Positions 10,954 to 21,500 of a stretch of DNA of 60,000 nt are shown in pieces. The position numbers were made by a program, and so were the translations under genes. The notes below the pieces were generated by a model. The model made no database searches and was not told the origin of the DNA. It worked only from the letters and a program-made list of their open reading frames with translations. How positions within the stretch are numbered: the first letter of the stretch is position 1; each line of letters starts with the position of its first letter. Origin of the DNA: Owenia fusiformis (Eukaryota > Annelida > Polychaeta > Sabellida > Oweniidae); assembly GCA_903813345.2 (NCBI GenBank), contig CAIIXF020000001.1, forward strand, positions 11,261,598-11,321,597, given 5' to 3'.

Positions 10954-13098
10954 GGGGTCAACCCAATTGTCCGAAACCCAGTTCTCCGAAACCCTGAGTT
11001 CTCCGAAACCCAATTTTCCAAAACCCAGTTGATCGAAACCCAGTTCTCCGAAAATTAGGGGGATCTTATTTGAAAAATACAATTTTTTTAAACGAATCTC
11101 GTTGTTGCAACCTCTGCGAATCACAACATAACATTGGAATAACGTTGACATCATTGCAAAATTAGGCTAAATATGCTTAGTCAAGACGTTAATTGTTTAA
11201 TGTTTAGCCTACAAAAGTTCATATACAGGTGATATAGATGTTCAAACAAACAAAGTTAAATTATGTTATTCCCATTGTAAAATGGCGTTTACACAACATA
11301 CATAGGGGTCAACAATTTTTAAACCAATTTTCTTTATGGCCCATGGGCCTTTTTTGAGAGAGAACAACATTTTCCAATGGGTGATGGGCGTTCATGAAAG
11401 GAAAAATAGCTTTCCCGAGCCAGTGCGCATTTATTTAGTAAAGTTGACATGTACATATTTTGAAACCAAAACTTATTCTTCACTCACGTACTCTGTTCGA
11501 GAAATAGAGATTAAATTAAAAGGATAAGTGAGTACATGGCGAAAATGAAACTTCTTGCGAATGGGAGAACATCCATTTTGATACGAGGACAGCCTGCCTT
11601 CGTTTCCAGTTGATCCCAAGTGATTAAGTTAAGAATGTTTTGTTCTTTTATTTATTTTATTTATTTATTTTTTTGATAAAATACAGAGACTAAGAAATTA
11701 AATGCGACGAAATATTTTGACAACGTAATATGACTGTTTTATTCTTAAAGTACTATATGCGTTAACTTATTTTATCTGTTTCAAAATGATTCATTTTATT
11801 TTGCCTATATAAAAGAGATTGAAGAAGATAAGATAACCTGTTCCTTAATATATATTGTATTTTGATAACCTTTTTTTAGAATCACAATGTAAAATAAATC
11901 CCCCGTTCCTGCCAGTCTGGTAACGCGTGCAATGGATGCAATTCAAAGTGAGAGAGAGAGAGATCTATGAACATCAGAATGTGTCCATGCCATTAATTTG
12001 GCCAAATACATGGCATGAAACTGGGGGTTTACGCAAAAGACCGACCCCACTGACCACCGACCGGTCGGTGTTTTCCACTGGTAGCCTCAAAACAGGGTTT
12101 GAAGAAAATGTGTAAAAGACCGACCGTATCATGTAAAAGACCGAACATATTTGTAGCCTTAAAATATTAATAATTTGATATTGAATGTCAATCGTTGGGA
12201 CTAGGCAACGGTTTTTACCGATTTTGTACCTTGCAACGAATGGCAAGCAAACAAATTGGGCATGACCGTCTCCTCTCGATTAATTGTCCTGCCTTAGGTC
12301 CTAACCTATCATTAACCAACCTATCGTTTCTACGGGAATCTATCCTAATTTTTTACTGAAATTTAACAATTTCGAAACAAAAATGATTTGTTATCGTCAT
12401 AGCCTACTGAATACTGAACACGATATTACACGCGTTCTCTTATCGGGATTTAAAGTGACTTACCATTTCAGTACACCATTAGAAAGCTTTTTTTGTCATA
12501 TCAAATGTAGTTTTTACCAGTTGACGTTTAACAACTGAGAAATCAAACATAACGCTACGACGTCAACATCGACGATGTTTGTGTGTTTTTGTTATTGCGT
12601 TTCATATGAATGAACTTAATGCAATGTTATGTGCGTTTTTTTCCAAAGTGACTAACCAGGATGAAATTGGTCTTCTAACAACTGAAACATCACTTAAAAA
12701 TATGACATTACACACCACGACGATGTAACGTTTTCATCGTGATTTGAAATGATTAATTATACGTTTTTAAATCACGACCTAGTAAAGGTACTATAGTCAT
12801 TGGATTCCCAGTTTTAGTTTTACTTCTAATTTTGCATTTTTTCATCTTTATGTAAAAGACTGTCAGCCGACCACCGACCACATGTACCCAACTGTGGAGA
12901 GTGACTGGTCAGTGGTCGGCGGTCGGTCTTTTACATAAACCCTGAAACTGGCCTAAGCTGAAGTACGTCTCCCCTTTCTCTAGTAAATTATGACTATATT
13001 TTTCGGAGTTATGGGTTTCGGACAATTGGGTTTCGGACAACTGGGTTTCGGACAACTGGGTTTCGGATAACTGGGTTTCGGAGAACTGGGGTGCACCC
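10954..13098. mobile_element. TIR transposon with 9-bp target duplication (outer)
   Basis: The 9-bp sequence GCTAATAAT is found intact on both sides (10945-10953 and 13099-13107). The ends are inverted: GGGGTCAACCCA on the left and the complement of TGGGGTGCACCC on the right. Inside each end are about six tandem copies of a 15-bp unit, CCGAAACCCAGTTCT-like on the left and CGGANAACTGGGTTT on the right, so the subterminal arrays are also inverted. A 9-bp duplication is known for MULE-type and Merlin elements, but the sequence does not settle the superfamily. No transposase is recognised. Without the inner insertion it would be about 1.22 kb. Confidence 0.8.
12025..12942. mobile_element. TIR transposon nested in the outer element
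   Basis: The perfect 9-bp direct repeat TGAAACTGG flanks it (12016-12024 and 12943-12951). The ends are inverted, GGGTTTACGCAAAAGACCGACC-like on the left and the complement of GGTCTTTTACATAAACCC on the right. A subterminal (A)CCGACC-rich segment repeats the trinucleotide-like motif ACCGACCAC on both arms. No transposase domain is seen, so it is a MITE-like, non-autonomous copy. It inserted after the outer element was in place. Confidence 0.8.
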
Positions 13099-13107
13099 GC
13101 TAATAAT

Positions 13108-13774
13108 ATCTTCTCATCTTTTAGAGTATGGAAAAATCACTTGAGGCACAACCAATCAATGGGCCATATATAGTGGTTGCTAGCTTCTAAACTGACTTAA
13201 TGCAACGTTGAGTAAAATATACAAAATTAACTGAACCTTTATACTGTACTGAAAAAGTTTCCACGGCAACCTAAACATTACCTGATGAGAGCCCTACAAA
13301 AAAGCCTACATATGCATTATGTAATATATCATGGACCTTTCTGTACTGTGTGTACTGTACTGTTTATTAATACACTGTACTTAGTGTACTTATGGATTAT
13401 AACATGCATGTATTACATTTGAAAACTCAAGGTTGCCCCCAACAACGTATTAATATTGTGAAGTTCTGTGTTATTGAACTAGACACACCTCTTTTCTGAA
13501 GATGAGTTTACCATACTTAATATCATTGTGACTTGAACTAAGAAGCCTGTAACATTTTATTTTATTTTACCAACACTTTATTGACAATGTCAAAACAACA
13601 GCTGCAGATCTAAATGTACTTTTTACATGTATAGTTGACTGTTACTAAGCTATGCCGAGTGAAAAGGGGTATTTTGAAGGAAATTAGCAAACGATAGAGT
13701 TGACCCACCTTGCATGCAAATGAATGGAGAGGGTAGAGTTGACAATAATTACATTTCATGCTTATTTTCTAAAA
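13108..13774. other. Gene-free stretch
   Basis: Nothing recognisable between the nested transposons and the minisatellite. Confidence 0.5.
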
Positions 13775-14452
13775 TGCAGAATGTAGTAAATACTACAGTG
13801 CTACGTACAGACTGCACAATGTACAGTAGTACTACAGCATTACAGAATCTAGAATATGTCCACTACTGCAGAATGTAGTACATGTATAGTACTACAGAAC
13901 TTAGTATATGTAGTACAGTATTACAGAATCAAGTATATGTCCAGTACTGCAGAATGTAGTACATGTACAGTACTACAGAATTTAGTACATGTACAGTACT
14001 ACAGAATTTAGTATATGTACAGTATTACATAATTTAGTATATGTACAATATTACAGAATTCAGTATATGTACAATATTACTGAATCTTGTATATGTCCAG
14101 GACTGCGGCATGTAGTACACATACAGTACTACAGAATTTAGTATATGTACATTATTACAGAATTGAGTATACAGTATTTACATTATTACAGAATTGAGTA
14201 TGCGGTATGTACAGTATTACAGAATTGAGTATAGCGTGACATGTACAGTATTACAGAATTGAGTATACGGTATGTACAGTATTACAGAATCAAGTGTACA
14301 GTATTACAGAATTTAGAATATGTACAGTAATGTCAAGGACTGCGGAATTTAGTACATGTACAGTACTACAGAATTTAGTATAGTATTACAGAATCATGTA
14401 TATATATGTCCAGTACTATAGAATGTATTTCATACACAGTACTACCGATACT
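13775..14452. repeat. Minisatellite, about 25-bp unit
   Basis: About 25 diverged tandem copies of a unit close to GTACAGTATTACAGAATTTA followed by GTATAT. Many copies differ by single substitutions and small indels. The unit contains partial palindromes (GTACAGTAC, GTACATGTAC). No gene is associated with it. Confidence 0.85.
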
Positions 14453-14902
14453 ATTACCTGTCTTAATAAACAATATTTGTAACTGAAATCAAACTCCTAT
14501 ATGCAAACATACAGATTTTCATCATGGTATGTTTCTGTATTACATTATTTCTCAACTTAGAATAACTACCTCAGAAACCAAACAACTTTTGATACAATGA
14601 GAAACAACTATATATAGGAAACAGGAATAGGCTTGACCTTCTTATGTTATTTACACGAGATAGTAAAGTGTAATATGGGCTAAGTACACCATAAAATAGC
14701 CAATTGTATACTTTGAAAACATACAGGGCAACATTAGAAACTCATTTCTATTAAATTCATGCCCCTTTGGTTTGTGGAAAAGTAAGTCTTGCATCGAGCC
14801 TGTAAAGGTTATATAGGGGTTTCATTAGTCTTGCTTCAAGACCCTGCCCCCTCTTATCTACTTAAGTACTTAAGCTGTTGTAAAGTAGATAAGGGGGGGT
14901 CA
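14453..14902. other. Gene-free stretch
   Basis: No gene seen. Near 14850-14900 there is a small inverted stretch (CCCCCTCTTATCTACTT and AAGTAGATAAGGGGGG, 14848-14897), probably a short hairpin next to the hAT insertion site. Confidence 0.45.
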
Positions 14903-14910
14903 GGGTTCAG

Positions 14911-15844
14911 TAGAGGCTGACGGTAATTCCGGTTATACGGTTTCGGTACGGAATTGAGCATTTACCGGTATTGAAATTATTAACCGGTTAACCGACGATA
15001 ATCCCGGGGAAATAAAAAACACGTCGTTTTTAATTATTTCGTTTAATTTTCACTTTCACGATGCGTACATTTACATAGACATTTAGATGTCCATGTTTGG
15101 CAGTTCAGGTGTGATGTCCATGTTTGGCAGTTCGGATGTGATTTCCATGTTTGGCAGTTCAGGTGTGATGTAAATGTTTGGCAGTTCGGGTGTAGTAGCT
15201 TCATGCTCAGGCTCAGATTTGGTTGTAGTTATGTTTGGCAGTTCCTGTGTAGTTGTAGTGTCAACATCAGATCCAGAAACGGAATTATGTTTGTAATAGT
15301 TATTTACAAACAAGAAGGCATTGACAACCTCAGGTTGAAGTTGTGCCCGTTTGGAAGTGATGGTGTTGCCAGCTGCACTGAACTGGCGTTCACTTAACAC
15401 GGATGACGCAGGAATAGCATGATATGTTTCAGCCAAACTCGCCACATAAGGATATTTTCCTCCGTTTACTTTCCAAACTCAAGACAGTCAATAAAATCTA
15501 TTTAACCTACCCCACCCCCATGTATACTGCACGTCGCTTGCTATTCATACAGTTGAGAAATGGTTTGAAATGTGTAATACATTTAATTTAAAACTAAAAA
15601 TACATCTTGATTCGTAAGATACGTAGTTACATATTATTTCGTGAAGTTCATCAGTATGGATTCAAATCGGTCTTGCACCATGTATGCATATAGACTTGAG
15701 AAGCTACGGAGAGAGTTAGGAACAAAGTGGGGGTGGCAGCGCATTGGCATTTTATCTTACATATTTTTACCGGTATTTCGGTAACGGTACGGTTATTAGC
15801 GTGACGGTTACCGGTACTGGTTTTCAGTACCGTTGCGACCTCTA
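14911..15844 (-). mobile_element. hAT-family DNA transposon, internally deleted
   Basis: The perfect 8-bp duplication GGGTTCAG flanks it (14903-14910 and 15845-15852), as expected for hAT transposons. The ends are imperfect inverted repeats, TAGAGGCTGACGGTAA and the complement of TACCGTTGCGACCTCTA, and they are rich in ACCGGT-like palindromes. On the minus strand it still encodes the transposase C-terminal dimerisation region. The copy is 934 bp and lacks the BED finger and the catalytic core, so it cannot be autonomous. Confidence 0.85.
15083..15477 (-). pseudogene. hAT transposase C-terminal fragment
   Basis: The reading frame entering from about 15477 gives WKVNGGKYPYVASLAETYHA, followed by IPASSVLSERQFSAAG and the RAQLQPEVVNAFLFVNNYY segment. 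This is the hATC dimerisation domain of hAT transposases. A stop lies just upstream of it in frame, so only the tail remains. After the domain comes an acidic Thr/Glu-rich tail ending in a tandem 10-residue repeat close to PELPNMDITP (four copies plus one more distant copy). It is encoded by a 30-bp minisatellite at 15085-15240. The function of that tail is unknown. Confidence 0.8.
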
Positions 15845-15852
15845 GGGTTCAG

Positions 15853-16785
15853 AGCAGTTTAATTCATTAAAATACTGCATGTACTGAAAGTGTATACAGG
15901 AAAAGGGTTGAAACTATGGATTATTGGCGCTTATATGACCAGGCTTTGGCAGGCATTTCTACATACAACAATAAATTCAAAGTTTGTTGTAGATGTTGTC
16001 ATTTAGCTTGTAATTGTCAACTTTCATCATTTTATCTAAAAGAAAATCATTGTATCTAAAAGAAATAACCAAGTACTGCCTTGATATAATTATACAAGTG
16101 AGATATACAGGTACACATATGTTTTATTTCCCAAGGCATTGTAGTATGGAAGATATATGAAGTTTTAAAAGTAACTGTTTTGATAACAATAACATTCATG
16201 ATTGAAAAAAATCAGATCTATTTTCTAGGACCTAGTACATAATTTTTGTGCTGCTTGAACTCTTTAAGCAACCAATTTTATTTGTCTGGCTTTTGGATAC
16301 TCAGACAGAACATTTAGGTTTTCTTATCAATCAAAATGTTTATATTTTATGTTATGAGGTAATTGTGTAGCAGGAATTGCACTTGTTAAAACTGTTTGCC
16401 ATAAGGTAAAAGATTGCTCTAACTGTGAATGAATGGGGAGTCTGGAAAATGAGTACATGTTAATTATTTGTAGCCTAGATTCATATTCAAGACTGTGAAT
16501 GATGTTATATTGTGTTTTTTTAAATGGAAAGCATGTGAATTGTCAGAATACTATTGGGAGGGTGGGGGGAGTCCATCATAAGATCATAATAAATATTGTT
16601 CTAGGGATGACATCTTGAACTCATCTACTTATGGTAAAGTCATACTAATGGTGTATAAAGAACAATACTAATGCTAAGCTCAAGCCAAGAGTTGTCCTCA
16701 TTTGACTTCAGAACTATCTGGACTATTACTATTATTGTAATGTATCTACAGTATGTAGAAACTATGCTTTAACTCGAGCAGTTTT
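15853..16785. other. Gene-free stretch upstream of SLC6
   Basis: No recognisable feature. The missing 5' exon and promoter of the SLC6 gene may lie in this interval or further left, but I could not identify a start exon. Confidence 0.4.
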
Positions 16786-18275
16786 TATCGCACTTTGAAA
16801 AAGTGCTATATTGTTGTCGTCTTGTGCTGTTGGGCGGGCGGGCGGGCGGGCGTGCGGTCGTGCGGGCGGGCGTGCGGGCGGGCGGGACATAAACCAAATC
16901 TTGTCATCAAATTTCCAGGATAACTGCTTACCTGTTCAACTTGAAATTTTTACAGATGCAAGAGCAGACTAGTACCAAGATCTGATTAGGTTAAGGGCAT
17001 GCTGGGTAAACTACGTGGCGGCCATTTTGAATTTTTCAAAAAATCTTGTCATCAAAATTCCAGGAAAACCACTTATCCGTTCAACTTGAAATTTTTACAG
17101 ATGCAAGAGCAGACTATTGCCAAGATCTGATTAGGTTTTGGGTATGCTGGCTGAATTACATGGTGGCCATTTTGAATTTTTCAATTTTTGCGGCCATTTT
17201 GAATTTTTCAACTTGCTCCAAATTGACCAAATTTTTTTTTAAAAAACATCTACAAGTTCTCAGAAGTTCGAATCTGACCTTAGATTTTAGATTTGACCTT
17301 TCATTCACCTTCAGTGACCTTGAAAAGGTCAAAAAAGTTGATTTTCTAAATTGATATTTTGGATTTAAATTTAGGTCAGCTTAATTACAAAACACCTACT
17401 GAGGACTGAAAAAGTGAAATTTTCAAGGTCGAAGGTCAAGGTCATTAAACTAGGTCACAAATGATGTTATCCAAGTTTCTCAAAGTTTGAGACTACAAAT
17501 CAATTCTTGTCATCAAAATTCCAAGAAAACCGCTAACCTGTTCAACTTGAAGTTTTTAAACATGCAATAGCAGACTAGTGCCAAGATCTGATTAGGTTTA
17601 GGGCATGCTGGGTAAACTACGTGGCGGCAATTTTGAATTTTTCAACAAATCTTGTCATCAAAATTCCAGGAAAGCCACTTATCCGTTCAACTTGAAATTT
17701 TTACAGATGCAAGAGCAGACTATTGCCAAGATCTGATTAGGTTTTGGGCATGCTGGCTGAATTACATGGTGTCCATTTTGAATTTTTCAATTTGGCGGCC
17801 ATTTTGAATTTTTCAACTTGCTCCAAATTGACCAAATTTTTTTTTTAAAAACATCTACAAGTTCTCAGAAGTTCAAATCTGACCTTAGATTTCAGATTTG
17901 ACCTTTCGTTGACCTTCAGTGACCTTGAAAAGGTCAAAAATTTGATTTTCTAAATTGATATTTTGGATTTAAATTTAGGTCAGCTTAATTACAAAACACC
18001 TACTGAGGTCTGAAAAAGTGAAATTTTCAAGGTCGAAGGTCATCAAATTAGGTCACAAACAATGTTATCTAAATTTTCCCAAAGTTCAAGACTGCAAATA
18101 AATTCTTGTCATCAAAATTGCAGGAAAACCGCTTACCTTGTCAACTTGAAATGTTTACAGATGCAAGAGCAGACTAGTGCCAAGGTCTGATTAGGTTTTG
18201 GCCATGCTGGGTAAATTGCATGGTGGCCAGTTTGCTCTTCAAAGTGCGATATTTATCACTGTGTGTCTTGTTACC
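16786..18275 (+). mobile_element. Helentron/HINE-like element, family C, full copy
   Basis: TATCGCACTTTGAA at 16786 is repeated as its exact reverse complement TTCAAAGTGCGATA at 18239-18252 near the right end. That is the asymmetric inverted-end layout of families A and B. The left end can also fold on itself (GCACTTTGAAAAAGTGC). A GC-rich (GGGC/GTGC)n microsatellite follows at about 16833-16886. The core is two copies of a roughly 600-bp unit plus part of a third, each beginning near TTGTCATCAAAATTCCAGG and containing GGCGGCCATTTTGAATTTTT. No protein is encoded. The end at 18275 is approximate. Confidence 0.6.
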
Positions 18276-18503
18276 CAATAAACTATGAAGTTCACTTTTT
18301 CTGCAATATATACCTGACATTTCATGTTGAATTAACCAAAACTGTGTTGATGTATTTTTTCCAAAATTGGGACATTATTCAGCTTTAGTTCTCATACATT
18401 TATTAGTATTAATGTTTATTAGATGCACGCAATCATAAGCAAATTTGGATTTTGTCCCAGCAACATATATCTAAAATTTAAATGTATTGATTTTGTGTTT
18501 TAG

Positions 18504-21500
18504 GGGCAGGTCCAACTACCAAAATCTGCATTGAAGAAACCAAAACCAGGTCCACTGCCCCCTGTTAAAGACTTCAATGACCATGGGGAGAAACCTCCTA
18601 TGACACCCAAGGAAATCAAAGATGCTAAAAAGAGAGAGGTAAGATCATTTATAATCTTGATCACATGACCAGATTTTTACTTAAGACTTCATATTTTTAT
18701 GTGTAGCATATGCAGGTGACTGTAGCATGACATTTTTTAATGTTTCCTTCCTATTGGTTCTTCTTGAGTCTGACACAGAATCGCAATACTTCCGCAACCT
18801 ATGGGAATGTGAGTCATAGAAATTGCCCACTCAAGCTTGGTCAAAATATCAATTTTTGGCGAATGTAATTTTGTTTACAATAGAGGGTCAAGAAAAGATA
18901 TGTGTCTAAAAATTATTCTAGACATTCAGTATTTCATGATAGATTCATACAAATTTTTAATGAAATCAGCAAGCATCTATCATGATTCTTAGAATTCAAC
19001 TGCATACAAGGAAGAATAGCAACAAAATTATCTTTACATCCAAGTTTTTGTTTGTTCATTCCTGTTTTTGGACACTTTTAATCAATGCTATATCAGTTTT
19101 GCAGCCCATTTGTGGGAAATAGCAAAACGCATTGATCCTTCATGAACCTGGTAAATGTAAAGGTCTTTCCTCAAAATGTTTCCTCTGAATTTTCAGCAAG
19201 ATGAGGCCTACTTTCAGCAGCGTAGGCGTCACATGAGCAAGCCTAGTAAACTGGCTCCTCAGAAACCTAAAAACCGTGAGGAGAGGGACCATTGGGGTCA
19301 TAAGATGGAGTATTTCTTTGCATGCTTAGGGTATGCTGTAGGAATGGGGAATATTTGGAGGTTTCCATACTTCTGCTACAGAAACGGAGGAGGTATGTTG
19401 AATATATTACAGGGCATCATTATCCCAACGAACGAAGTTCGTTAGGGATATAGTGAAGCCCTCCGTCCGTCCGTCTGTCCGTCAGTCCGTCAGTCAGTCA
19501 GTCAGTCAGTCCGTCCGTCTGTCCGGAAGATAACTCAAATACTAGTTGACAGATTTTCTTCATATTTAGTGGAAAGATGTATATTGGTGAATAGTTTTAC
19601 GCAAAAAAAAATTTTTTCAAGATGGCCGCCGCTTTAAAAATGACGGGACTTTTCGCAAAAATCATAAATTTTTCATTCTAAACCAAAGTAATTAATATTA
19701 TTGTTTGAAATTTTGGTAGTGTATTCACAACATTTATCTATTTCACATATATTCTGTGTTTTTCATCCTGACCCCCAGGAGCCATGTATGGGGGGACAGG
19801 AAAACAGAAATTTTCGCTAATTTTTAGATCTTTCTGAAGTATAGCTTTATTATACTCAAATGAAAGGCAATTAAGAGTAGATTGCAAATATTGTATCTTT
19901 TTTCTGATTCGAGCCTCGTAAAAGTCAAAATGGCCGTCTAATGTACAATTTCGCAATAATTTTTCGATCCCTTCAAAGTATGGCTATATTATACTCAAAT
20001 TGAAGGAATTTTGGAGTAGATCACAATTATGGTATTATTTTTCAGATTTGTACCTCAGAAAATTCAAATGGCTGCTTTGCAGGAATTCGCAATTCTAAAA
20101 TCTAATTTTTTCATTTTCAACCAAAGTAATGAGTATAATTGATTGGAATTCGGTAATTGATATTTTGTTCGTTGGGATTTGCTACTCCGCGGAGTTGCCG
20201 TTATCTAGTTTTGGACTGAGAGCATATAGTTTATTGATATGAATGTTATTTGATGTAATTTGTTTCATTAGAATCACTTTGTAAGTTAACACAGAATGGA
20301 AAAGGGTCACATTGGCTTTATAACAAGGAGATTTAAAGCACTACTGATTTTCACATCTTTTTTTCAGAAAAAAGAGTTCAATCCTTCTGAAAATGTTAGC
20401 ATAATCATCTATTAAATATGCATACAATTATATTTTTCTAACTGCTTTGTGTCTGCAGGTGCTTTCTTGATCCCTTACCTGTTGGCCTTGGTTGTGTTTG
20501 GCATCCCTGTGCTGTTCCTGGAAATGGCCCTGGGACAGTATGCCTCGCTGGGTATGATCACTGTCTGGAAGAAGATATGCCCTCTCTTCACAGGTAACAT
20601 TTTATGGGTGCCACATAAATCAGATCTTGTCATCAAAATTCCAGGAAAATTTCTCATCTGTTCACCTTGAGATGCAAGAACAGACTTTTGACAAAATCTG
20701 ATTAGGTTTAGGGCATGCTGGGTAAATTACAAGGTGGCTATTTTGAATTTTTTTATTTCACATCTTCGGAACAAACTTGACTGTTAAAGAGTTCTGATTC
20801 TGTAAATACTTTAAAGAAAGTCTGATAATCAATCAATCAATCAATCAAATTCAAGGAAACTGCTTATCCACTCAACTTGAAATTTTTACACATGGAAGAG
20901 CAGACAAGTGCTAACAACTGATTTGTTTTGGGCATGCTGCTGAGTATATTACATGGTGACCATTTTGATATACAAAGTGTGATATTTATCACTTTGTGCC
21001 TTGTTCTTACACATTCTTATTACATATTTGTTCATGTAGTTATGTTTGAAATGGCATATTCTATCAAGTATAATCTGTGGAACTTGCTATTATTTTTCAT
21101 CTTAATATATTTATTAATTAAATGACCTCTGATCTGATCATGGAACTTGTAACAGGATCATCCAGACCAATAGCATGCACCATACAGAATACGAGAATAG
21201 CTTCCTCAAATTCTGTATGTCCTGTTTCCATGACGTTCTGGAAATGATATGACCTTGGAAATGCATCAATGAGTTGTGATTAAAACATAAAAGAAAATAA
21301 AAGTAAATGTTAAATCAATATTGCTGTATTTTGATTTGTAGGTGTAGGGTACACTGTCATTCTCGTCCTAGTGATGATCTCCATGTACTACAATGTGCTG
21401 ATAGCGTATGCCTTGTTCTACCTGTTTGCTAGCATTACTGACAATATACCATGGTCCAGATGTGATAACAAATGGAATACGGAGTTCTGTATAACAACAA

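Noticed and set aside
10933-11154. 73-codon minus-strand frame with ELGFDQLGFGKLGFGEL-type repeats
   Set aside because: It is the translation of the 15-bp subterminal repeat of the outer TIR transposon.
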